The notes under the pieces were generated by a model. That model was not told the origin of the DNA. It ran no database searches and saw nothing but the letters and a program-made list of their open reading frames with translations. 64,000 nt of DNA from Pedobacter jeongneungensis (GTDB lineage: Bacteria > Bacteroidota > Bacteroidia > Sphingobacteriales > Sphingobacteriaceae), in the NCBI RefSeq assembly GCF_000633455.1, contig NZ_AYMG01000008.1, forward strand, positions 124,001 to 188,000, written 5' to 3'. Shown here in pieces: positions 31,001 to 37,144 of this stretch (within the stretch, counting starts at the first letter, position 1; each line of letters starts with the position of its first letter). A program made the position numbers and the translations under genes.

Positions 31001-31023
31001 AAACTTTGTAAGCGTTTTTTCAT
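28015..31023 (-). CDS. SusC/RagA-family TonB-linked outer-membrane transporter
   Basis: The 1002-residue protein has a signal peptide, a CarboxypepD_reg domain (residues about 22-100: ITGTVTSQDDKSPIPGVNV), the SusC plug with DVVVTGYTVQNKKDATSAIS and VRIRGINSISSGNNPLYVIDG, and a long beta-barrel ending in aromatic-rich FGLNATF. It imports a surface-captured ligand using TonB energy together with the SusD partner. No sigma/anti-sigma pair is next to it; a beta-propeller gene lies upstream on the same strand. Confidence 0.95.
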   Translation of the reverse strand: MKKRLQSLFILLFFTISVMAQERTITGTVTSQDDKSPIPGVNVKVKGTQIGVSTDANGKFSISLPSSSSTLEFSFIGYTTQSRAVSGAGPLNIVLVPDSKSLSDVVVTGYTVQNKKDATSAISKVSADQFKDTPVADPNELLKGRVTGVVVTSGSGQPGAVQSVRIRGINSISSGNNPLYVIDGVVVARGDFNTDTNSDLQASNQVTPTDILSNLNPNDIESFDVLKDASAIALYGARGANGVIVITTKKGKIGAPEFNVRAQYGKTKANFGNFKLMDASQFLAYEKIGLSNAGVDDADIPGSLTAAGGNSNFNWMDAAFRTGTSSNFDISARGGNEGTKYYFSSGIGKLDGTLIGSGIKKYSLLSNIEQKINSRFTMGLNLNLSYSDGLTSADGSRYGSPILGYIATAPIQSPYKPDGSLYNGRESGWFGLTGDNFLYNTQYNFNSNKNFRTLGRLYGDLKIFDWLKLSENLSVDWINAKQKLYQDARTSDGFGQNGSLFDSAIDNKLYTTQTSLSGSYAPNADHSLTYLAMLEYSFKENAGVSANGKSIIANDRFRSLNAAILPVSVGGSSSTQAILSYIGNATYSYQSKYNLNVSLRRDEASNFKNNKAETFYAVGGAWRIINEDFMKEQKVLSNAKLRASYGTSGNLSGLLDFVSYTLWTPVNYNDNPGLAPFQLGNDDLRWEKTKSFDLGLELGFLNNRISLEADYYSKKTNQQLFSLPISSTSGFITMPVNIGQVQNRGFELALNTVNLEGAVNWKTNFNVSFSKNRVNETKDGQDLVIGQNITRVGFPVGSWYMREWAGVDPANGDPLWFKADGTTTNNYNLAERRIIGQALPKYTFGLTNIVSYKDLELSFLFYGATGNMIYNQTRSFVENTAYINSGFSHSVQAGEDFWQKPGDNVSRPKPIAGGNKNESSPSSRYLEKGDYLRLKNVRLSYSLPSSILGKTGIKKITFFGQGENLVTWTGYTGVDPETDASGTEFFKYPVGKIYTFGLNATF

Positions 31024-31356
31024 AGTTTTTTAAGATTAGATGATTAATTATTATATGGCTACAAATATACTGTCCCCTAATATTTCCTATAACTAATTTT
31101 AAAGTTTTATGACAAAACCATGTCTTTATGCTGACATATCAATTGTTGTTACTAAAATATAAATCAAATTAAACCTTGGATAAAATCAATCTTAAAACGA
31201 TTTACTTCAGGTTTTATATGCTAACTTTTTCAATACCAAATTATAATGCAAGTAACTGAATCGTTACCATTAAACACTATATTTAAGGCTTTAATTAATC
31301 CCATAATTAAAGCTGTAACAGAATTATAGTTAAACACTTCAAATTGCTAAATATCA
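31024..31356. other. Intergenic region upstream of susC-like gene
   Basis: A 333 bp AT-rich region separates the beta-propeller gene from the SusC gene, both on the minus strand. It should hold the SusC/D promoter. I see no ORF, and no clear terminator for the propeller gene. Confidence 0.5.
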
Positions 31357-32424
31357 CTATTTCCGACCCTCTTCACTTTTAAAGTCGGTAATGGTTTTTC
31401 CATCATAACGATACAAGCCATTAGCGCCAAACCAAATATTTCCATCATTGTCTTCTAAAATCCCAAAGATCATTGGTTTATTTGTTATTTCAGTTACAAC
31501 TGGCTTTTTATCAGCTAAAGACTTTCCATCATACCGTGAAAGTGCCCAACCCTGGCCATTAGCACTTTCCATACTAGTCCAAATATTGCCTTTTTTATCT
31601 TCGTAGATATAGCCAACAAACTTCTGCGTGAAATTGGTAAACATATTGCCGTTATAACGCCAAAGGCCATCGGTTCCTCCAATCCAGATATTGCCTTTTT
31701 TATCCTTGATTATCGAACGAACATTTGCAAAAGCTTTTCCATCTTTATTGGTTATTGTTGTAAATGTCTTTCCATCATAAACGGAGATATAACCTCTTGT
31801 ACCAAACCAAAGTTTTCCTGTTTTGTCTTCAATGATAACATTAACATCATTATGCATCCAACTATCTTTTGGAAGTGCGTGTTGGTAAGCTGAAATATGG
31901 ACAGAGTCAGTCTGTGTGGAGGAGGCAGCTTCGATCATTTTAAAATTTTGAAAAGATTTTCCATCATAGCGGCTTGCTCCGTTTTCAGTGCCAAACCAAA
32001 CATTACCGGTTTTATCTTCATAAATATTCCCAATCCGGTCACTGGCAAGCCCGTCTTTGGTCGTAAAATTCCGAAACGACTTCCCATTGTAGTAATAAAC
32101 CCCGGAACCAATGGTGGCGAACCAAAAATTTCCTTTTCTATCTTCTAAAACAGAAAAAAAACGGGCCGAACTTACTTTACTTGTAATATGAGTAAAAGAT
32201 TTTCCATCATATTTAAAAACACCCTCTCCTGAAGTCAACCAAATGTTGCCCTTTCGATCTTGTTTGATTGCACGAACGATGCTGTTTGGTCCATGAGAGC
32301 TGGATACCTTTTTGGTTTCATTGGTATCCTGAGCGCCATTTTTTTGTTGGGCCTGTACGGGAAAATAGCATACTCCTGCCAGCATGATCATCAGGCTGTA
32401 CAAAACATTTCTTTTATTTTTCAT
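31357..32424 (-). CDS. Secreted two-component-regulator-type beta-propeller protein
   Basis: The 355-residue protein has a signal peptide (to about VQAQQ) and six to seven repeats of the Reg_prop type, each with a DRKGNIW-like and a YDGKSF-like block (e.g. IKQDRKGNIWLTSGEGVFKYD, EDKTGNVWFGTENG, EDNDGNIWFGANGL). In hybrid two-component systems such propellers form the periplasmic sensor. Here the protein ends after the propeller, with no membrane span, kinase or HTH. It starts opposite a frameshifted winged-helix gene at 32527, a possible partner. Confidence 0.82.
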   Translation of the reverse strand: MKNKRNVLYSLMIMLAGVCYFPVQAQQKNGAQDTNETKKVSSSHGPNSIVRAIKQDRKGNIWLTSGEGVFKYDGKSFTHITSKVSSARFFSVLEDRKGNFWFATIGSGVYYYNGKSFRNFTTKDGLASDRIGNIYEDKTGNVWFGTENGASRYDGKSFQNFKMIEAASSTQTDSVHISAYQHALPKDSWMHNDVNVIIEDKTGKLWFGTRGYISVYDGKTFTTITNKDGKAFANVRSIIKDKKGNIWIGGTDGLWRYNGNMFTNFTQKFVGYIYEDKKGNIWTSMESANGQGWALSRYDGKSLADKKPVVTEITNKPMIFGILEDNDGNIWFGANGLYRYDGKTITDFKSEEGRK

Positions 32425-32526
32425 ATCTTATCTAATTGATTCAGCGAAATTACCTTGATATTTTTCGGCCTGAGCAATTTGGATTGTAAATAAAAATGTA
32501 AACTTTGTAAATAAAAACCTGACACT

Positions 32527-33418
32527 ATGCATCTTAGCCGAAATCTCCTCTCCGGAACACGCAAATACCTGCTCGGATTGATATTACTCTCGTTTATTTC
32601 TGTAGTCTGCCTGGCTTTCAGTATAGACAGTGGCGGCGACTTTGCTACTGCCAGAAGGGAAGTTTTGCTCCGCAGGATCGGACATGAGCTACTCTTTACA
32701 GTCAGGAGACAGCACTTCGAGGGTACTACCGGTAAAAAAGATCGCAGAGAATGAATATCAAATCAGGTTTGAGAATGAGCTTACTTTTCAATCTGCCTCC
32801 CTGGTGAATACTACACGGCGTTTGTTGGCGAAAGACCCGCTCGCAGATGATTACATTGTTAACGTTATTAATTCTGCCAACTCCAGTGTAACCTATGGAT
32901 ACGCTATATCCAAAAATAAGAAAGACGATATTGTAACCTGTATAGGGAGAAAACAACCTAAAGCGCATTACATGATCAACATTAAATTTAAACCGACGGG
33001 CATAAATACAGCAAAGAGTGGGTACCTTTTAGGGAGCCTGCCATTTTTAGCATTTGTTGGTTTTATATTTTTGAAATCGGTTAAGCCGCGAAGAACATTA
33101 ACTAAAGATCAGGATAAAAATATGGTCTCTTTGGGTTCGGCGCTGTTTGATGCAAGGAACAGGAAGCTGATCATTAATGAAAAAACAACAGACTTAACTG
33201 GAACTGAATCTCGTTTATTGCTCATTTTCGCGCTGTCTCCCAATGAGACCATAGAAAGAAGCAGGCTGCAAAAAGAGATATGGGAAGATGAAGGTGTGAT
33301 TGTAGGACGCAGTCTGGATATGTTCATATCAAAACTTAGAAAAAAACTGGAATTTGATCCCAGTATCAAAATTGTTGTGATACGTGGCAAAGGATATAAA
33401 CTTGAAATTAGCGCTTAA
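32527..33418 (+). pseudogene. Membrane-anchored winged-helix regulator, frameshifted
   Basis: Two overlapping frames make one protein. Frame one (32527-32754) gives a hydrophobic anchor and SIDSGGDFATARREVLLRRIGHELL. Frame two (open from 32630 to 33418) continues with LQSGDSTSRVLPVKKIAENEYQIRFENEL, a second span (about VGFIFLKS) and an OmpR-type winged helix (LTGTESRLLLIFAL, RSLDMFISKLRKKL, VIRGKGYKLEI). The total of 892 nt is 297 codons plus one, so a single extra base, probably a T in CTCTTTACAG at about 32693, breaks the gene. It could be a real mutation or an assembly error. Confidence 0.8.
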
Positions 33419-33497
33419 GAAGAATCTCCTCGCTACGAACTGAGCAATGGTCAAAACAGCCTTTAAATAGCCTTTAACACACTTTTTTGGCAACAAA

Positions 33498-33528
33498 AAA
33501 CCCCTCTAAGTTATCCTTAAAGGGGTTT
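33498..33528. terminator. Terminator hairpin at left edge of the element
   Basis: AAACCCCT and AGGGGTTT form an 8 bp stem six bases before attL. In minus orientation it is the expected original terminator of the tRNA-Met gene before integration; it may also end the winged-helix gene. Confidence 0.75.
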
Positions 33529-33534
33529 AAAGCA

Positions 33535-33551
33535 GTGGGCCCACCTGGGCT
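33535..33551. other. attL core, 17 bp
   Basis: This 17 bp sequence is identical to 56871-56887. It is a partial tRNA 3'-end copy left at the far end of the element after integration. Confidence 0.85.
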
Positions 33552-33621
33552 AAATTTAATTACACTGTTGATTGTTAATCAGATCGTTACAAAAACTTTT
33601 GCAGTAAACTGTGTTTAACAT

Positions 33622-34320
33622 CTAAAATTTATATCCTAAACCAACACCTATATTAACCTTTGTTAACTTAGTTTTTGATGTCGAAGGTTGTACTGTACTA
33701 AAATTTGAAGAATACACTACGCCGTTAAATTCAGCCTTTGAATCGCTGTAATCGACGTTTCCTAATAGACAAAGACTACTGTTCAAACTATGTTTTACCC
33801 CAATTCCTAACAGATATGTAAATGCCGTAGTGGATTTTTCAGCTTTATTTACATAAAAATTTTGTCCATTTACATTTGTTGTCCATGTTGCCTCAGGCTC
33901 TTTTATACTGGTTGCTCCTGCCATGCCCCTAATTGTAAAATCCGTTTTATCTGAAATTGGAATCGCATAATAAATACCAGCTAAAAATACCGTCGCGTTC
34001 CAATTCTTAATAGCTACATTCCAATTGGCACCGGTTTGGGAATCGAGTATTTTTTTTGAATCAGCTTCGCTGAAATCGTTATTGTCCAGCTTTATCATAG
34101 CTTGGAGTCCAAAATTTTTAACAAGTCTATAATCGTAATTGACTGAAATGCTATAACCAGTTTTAGCATAGCCTGCCAACTCATTATTTGCATCTTTACT
34201 TGCAAAGTCATTGATGGGAACAGTCGCGCCAACATTAACACTAAGAGTGCTATTTTTTTGTGCGTAAACAATAATTTGGGCTAAACAAAGCCACATTAAG
34301 AGCGATAATTTAATTTTCAT
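33622..34320 (-). CDS. Outer-membrane beta-barrel protein carried by the element
   Basis: The 232-residue protein has a signal peptide (cleaved after about IIVYAQ) and then amphipathic beta strands through the whole length, ending in the terminal-Phe signature (NIGVGLGYKF) of outer-membrane barrels. It resembles the OMP_b-brl/porin-like group, with about eight strands expected. It lies inside the att sites and only 15 bp after the repressor gene on the same strand, so it is probably expressed from the prophage. Surface alteration or superinfection exclusion is a plausible role; neither is shown. Confidence 0.78.
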   Translation of the reverse strand: MKIKLSLLMWLCLAQIIVYAQKNSTLSVNVGATVPINDFASKDANNELAGYAKTGYSISVNYDYRLVKNFGLQAMIKLDNNDFSEADSKKILDSQTGANWNVAIKNWNATVFLAGIYYAIPISDKTDFTIRGMAGATSIKEPEATWTTNVNGQNFYVNKAEKSTTAFTYLLGIGVKHSLNSSLCLLGNVDYSDSKAEFNGVVYSSNFSTVQPSTSKTKLTKVNIGVGLGYKF

Positions 34321-34335
34321 AAAAGGATTAAGGAT

Positions 34336-34683
34336 TTATTGTATAAGATTTAATATTTGAGTGGTAATGTTTGGATCGTCGATTTCATAAGATATAGTCA
34401 AGCGCTTTCTAGCCGTTTTATTGACGAATGTGCCTTGATCCTGCACAAAATTACGATCCGGTGGCAAATCTAATTGCTGTGATAACTGTACTGTGTAGTA
34501 CGTAAAAAAGTTATGTTTTAAAACGACTGAAATTTTATACAACAAATCTGTATCGATAGACTTTTTTCCAAACACTTCTTTAATATTCTGAGGGAATTTA
34601 TCGATCTGACGGGCAAATTCAGCGTTTGTGAGAGCGCTAATTTTAACCTGCTTTTGGATTATTTGACCTATATGTAACTCCAT
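34336..34683 (-). CDS. XRE-like helix-turn-helix protein, candidate prophage repressor
   Basis: The 115-residue protein starts with a lambda-repressor-like HTH (residues about 5-70: IGQIIQKQVKISALTNAEFA, QNIKEVFGKKSIDTDLLYKIS). A short C-terminal region of unknown type follows; there is no LexA-type protease domain. It is transcribed leftward, divergent from another small HTH gene at 34855, across a 171 bp AT-rich gap holding an 18 bp palindrome. This layout matches a phage lysogeny switch. Confidence 0.72.
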   Translation of the reverse strand: MELHIGQIIQKQVKISALTNAEFARQIDKFPQNIKEVFGKKSIDTDLLYKISVVLKHNFFTYYTVQLSQQLDLPPDRNFVQDQGTFVNKTARKRLTISYEIDDPNITTQILNLIQ

Positions 34684-34719
34684 TTAGCAAATTTCTAATA
34701 TTTTTTATTACTGTATATC

Positions 34720-34737
34720 AATTAGTTATAACTAATT
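34720..34737. promoter_or_regulatory. 18 bp perfect palindrome, candidate operator
   Basis: AATTAGTTATAACTAATT is a perfect palindrome. It lies 37 bp upstream of the leftward HTH gene and in the shared divergent promoter region, where a phage repressor operator is expected. A second, shorter palindrome (AATAATATTATT) lies downstream near 34770. Confidence 0.6.
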
Positions 34738-34854
34738 ACATTATTTGACCTTATTAATTTTCATTATTTAATAATATTATTTATTAGTTTTGATAATACT
34801 ATTTAATTATAGTAGCATAATGAATTTAATTATTTACTAATAAAAATATACAAA

Positions 34855-35112
34855 ATGAACTCCAAAAACACAGTTAAAGAAATCCTGAATAAGCGTGGTT
34901 TTAAAGAATTTAAACCCACAAAAGAACTTTTAGAAAAACTAGGTATAAATGCCTGGCGCTTCAAAAAGATTATCGAGAATAAATTGGAAATGACTTTATC
35001 CGAATTAGCTGACTTTGCGATTTGGTTGGATGTTCCAGTTGAAGATTTGATAATGCAAAATGCAGATGAACCGCCTTCTTTTTCCCCTCTATCGTTGGCC
35101 AACTCAAATTAA
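34855..35112 (+). CDS. Small helix-turn-helix protein (Cro-like candidate)
   Basis: The 85-residue protein has an XRE-like HTH layout: PTKELLEKLGINAWRFKKIIENKLEMTLSELADFAIWL, followed by VPVEDLIMQN, the typical end of this fold in Bacteroidota. It begins the rightward early operon, divergent from the candidate repressor. The start is the ATG at 34855, preceded by A-rich sequence rather than a Shine-Dalgarno site. A Cro-like or early-activator role is inferred from position. Confidence 0.68.
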   Translation: MNSKNTVKEILNKRGFKEFKPTKELLEKLGINAWRFKKIIENKLEMTLSELADFAIWLDVPVEDLIMQNADEPPSFSPLSLANSN

Positions 35113-35114
35113 TC

Positions 35115-35357
35115 ATGAGCAAACAAACTAAAACTATTTCTAATGCTTGGGAGGCGGAAGAAATAATACTTCAAATGATGGGTCAGCAGGATGAAATTAG
35201 AACCGCTAGGGATCAGGCCAGAACAAAGGCTAAAAATGCTGTCCGAGATGTACAATACCAGTTCTACATGTGCAAAGCCACAATATTAGACAACCAGTTT
35301 GTCGAGTTAAGCCAAAAAATTGATCTGGTTGCAGAATTTTTAATCGTACCGCAATGA
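35115..35357 (+). CDS. Small coiled-coil early protein, unknown function
   Basis: This 80-residue protein is mostly helical and charged (WEAEEIILQMMGQQDEIRTAR, AKNAVRDVQYQFYMC, LSQKIDLVAEFL). It has no recognised domain, membrane span or signal. The start follows the previous stop by 2 bp and the stop overlaps the next start by 4 bp, so it belongs to the early operon. Confidence 0.55.
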   Translation: MSKQTKTISNAWEAEEIILQMMGQQDEIRTARDQARTKAKNAVRDVQYQFYMCKATILDNQFVELSQKIDLVAEFLIVPQ

Positions 35358-35563
35358 TGACACCGGCAGAATATTTAGAAAGCCAGTCAAGGTACAGGAA
35401 ACTTTCACAAAGGCAATTACAGCTTGAGGCGCAAATAAAATTCAATCAGAATGATCCAGCTGCTTTAAGCCAGTTAAGAGCCGAATACAGGCAAGTGACA
35501 ACAGAACTATCGAGTATTTTAATTAACAACATTGATCAATCATCAAATGGGAACTCTAACTAA
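35354..35563 (+). CDS. Small early protein, unknown function
   Basis: The 69-residue protein is helical and Gln/Arg-rich (YLESQSRYRKLSQRQLQLEAQI, LSQLRAEYRQVTTELSS), probably a coiled coil. No family is recognised. It overlaps the upstream gene by 4 bp and the next by 17 bp. Confidence 0.55.
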   Translation: MMTPAEYLESQSRYRKLSQRQLQLEAQIKFNQNDPAALSQLRAEYRQVTTELSSILINNIDQSSNGNSN

Positions 35564-35903
35564 ACGAGAAAAACAAATTTTAGAAGATTTTGGCAATGAT
35601 CCAAACTATAGAATTGAAACGAACAGTCGCGGCCAGATCGTCGCAACTCAAATAACCGATGGAAAAAGTAGTATGCAGCGGTTCATCGATGGTGAATCTT
35701 TTACTCTTTCCTCGGATGCGATTTGCTTTGAAAACATTGTTTTCAGATTTGAAGAAAAAGACTGTGTAGTGCTTAACGAGAGCGGTGCAGATAAATTGGG
35801 GGTTTTAGCTGTTTTTGGTACGGGGTTTTTATATAAAACAGGTAACCGGCCTACAACCATAATGAGTTTTAACGATGTAAACTTTTTGGAAGATGACAAA
35901 TAG
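35547..35903 (+). CDS. Early protein of unknown function, paralogue of next gene
   Basis: The 118-residue protein begins at the ATG at 35547 (MGTLTKREKQIL). A short basic helix is followed by a beta-rich part ending FLYKTGNRPTTIMSFNDVNFLEDDK. The downstream protein ends in a similar SFNDLIFL block, which suggests a duplicated small beta domain. No known family is recognised. The stop overlaps the next start. Confidence 0.55.
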   Translation: MGTLTKREKQILEDFGNDPNYRIETNSRGQIVATQITDGKSSMQRFIDGESFTLSSDAICFENIVFRFEEKDCVVLNESGADKLGVLAVFGTGFLYKTGNRPTTIMSFNDVNFLEDDK

Positions 35904-36354
35904 AGAAAAATTTATAGCTGGTCAATCATTCTTTTTAAACCAGTTACCCGAAAATGTCTTCTGTTTTGCAGATGACCTAATGTACAATCTGAATACATCA
36001 GGACAGAAAGTTTTTCATGCCAAGATCACTAAAATAACACCCCACAGCTTCACTGTGCATTCACTTGTTTTTGGCTCTCCTACAGAAGTAAAGGTTCCGT
36101 TTAAAATGATAACATTCGGAACGATGACAAATAGGGAAATTTTTTTTGCAAGAATTCCTTTCAAAGTTTCCAAAAAAGGAGAATACTATAGGTTCGAGAA
36201 TTGCCCAGTAATGGCCGGTAAAATAGTATTAAATAACGGAGAACATCACTGTACAATTTATAGAATAGGCGAAGAGAGCGTAGAAGTTTCTATGGGATGG
36301 GTTGGCGGGCTTTCTACCGCGTATTTGTCGTTCAATGACCTGATTTTCTTATGA
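35893..36354 (+). CDS. Early protein of unknown function with C-terminal SFND motif
   Basis: The 153-residue protein is soluble and beta-rich: LNTSGQKVFHAKITKITPHS and VFGSPTEVKVPFKMITFG, then a second half (KGEYYRFENCPVMAGKIVLN ... STAYLSFNDLIFL). Internal halves and the upstream protein share the pattern of a small beta domain ending in FNDxxFL or similar. The function is unknown. It overlaps both neighbours by a few bases. Confidence 0.55.
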   Translation: MTNREKFIAGQSFFLNQLPENVFCFADDLMYNLNTSGQKVFHAKITKITPHSFTVHSLVFGSPTEVKVPFKMITFGTMTNREIFFARIPFKVSKKGEYYRFENCPVMAGKIVLNNGEHHCTIYRIGEESVEVSMGWVGGLSTAYLSFNDLIFL

Positions 36355-36734
36355 GCGCAAACAAACCGATAGACTTTTTCCGCAATTGGAACGGGAAACT
36401 TTTTTGCGAAGCTTTCAGCACTATCCGTTTGAAAAATGATCGTTACAAAATGGGTGAACGCTATGATATTACCTTAAATGATCAGTGGTGCGGTGATGCA
36501 GAAATAGTACACATTGTAGATTTTAAGCTGAACCAGATGAAAGAATCAATGTCTTACCTGGATACCGGCTTCGGTGTGAGAGAGACCATCGAACAGCTGC
36601 TCAGCATTTATGGAAACGATGTGCTGAATGAGACTTTTACCTATATCGTTTTAAAAAGACTAACCAAAGATTACCATCTAAACCTACACCTCAATGCTTT
36701 CAAACCTAATATCGATGCTGTTGTTCAGGGATAA
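36351..36734 (+). CDS. Early protein, possible ASCH/PUA-like fold
   Basis: The 127-residue protein has a pattern seen in ASCH-type domains: FSTIRLKNDRYKMGERYDIT, WCGDAEIVHIVDFKLNQM and LDTGFGVRETIEQLLSIYG. ASCH/PUA folds bind RNA or nucleotides, but this match is by eye and weak. It overlaps the upstream gene by 4 bp and ends the first early gene block. Confidence 0.5.
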   Translation: MSANKPIDFFRNWNGKLFCEAFSTIRLKNDRYKMGERYDITLNDQWCGDAEIVHIVDFKLNQMKESMSYLDTGFGVRETIEQLLSIYGNDVLNETFTYIVLKRLTKDYHLNLHLNAFKPNIDAVVQG

Positions 36735-36828
36735 AAACGACTTTACTTCCTCGGCGCTGCTATGGATGTTCATCATCATCATAGCACAAAAAATAACACT
36801 AACATTTTTCAATTAACGGCAAAAAAAA

Positions 36829-36858
36829 AGCGGCTGCACATTGGGAGTGTGCACCGCT
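36829..36858 (+). promoter_or_regulatory. Leader hairpin with loop TTGGGAG
   Basis: Arms AGCGG-C-TGCACA and TGTGCA-CCGCT form an 11 bp stem with one bulge around a 7-nt loop TTGGGAG, 32 nt upstream of the ATG at 36890. The loop is the exact complement of the loop of the hairpin at 42029-42045. The A9 run on its left also makes it look like an intrinsic terminator on the minus strand. Confidence 0.6.
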
Positions 36859-36889
36859 GGTATATTTTCCAAACAAACTAAAAAACGTC

Positions 36890-37144
36890 ATGCAAGAAAC
36901 AGGCCAAAATTTAAAGTACACCATTAAAAGCCGGATCAATAAGATGCCAGGCACTCCCCGGAGTAATTCATATAAAATCTGTGCAGAACTTGGAATAAGT
37001 TTTTCAACCCTAAACAATTGGATGAACCTGGTAATAGGTGATAAATTCAGCATCCCTGTTGAAGATTTTTACAGGATCGCTGCCCAGTTGAAATGTACAC
37101 CGGATGAATTATTTACTTCAAGGGACTTAATCAACAATGGCTAA
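36890..37144 (+). CDS. Small HTH-like protein upstream of primase
   Basis: The 84-residue protein has an XRE-like helix layout (NSYKICAELGISFSTLNNWMN, then DFYRIAAQLKCTPDELFTS), similar to the HTH proteins at 34336 and 34855. It overlaps the primase-helicase gene by 8 bp, so they are co-translated. It may act as a replication initiator accessory or regulator. An A-rich leader (AAACAAACTAAAAAA) precedes the start. Confidence 0.65.
   Translation: MQETGQNLKYTIKSRINKMPGTPRSNSYKICAELGISFSTLNNWMNLVIGDKFSIPVEDFYRIAAQLKCTPDELFTSRDLINNG

Noticed and set aside
33535..33551. attL as a second tRNA gene
   Set aside because: Only 17 bp match the tRNA; no cloverleaf can form there.
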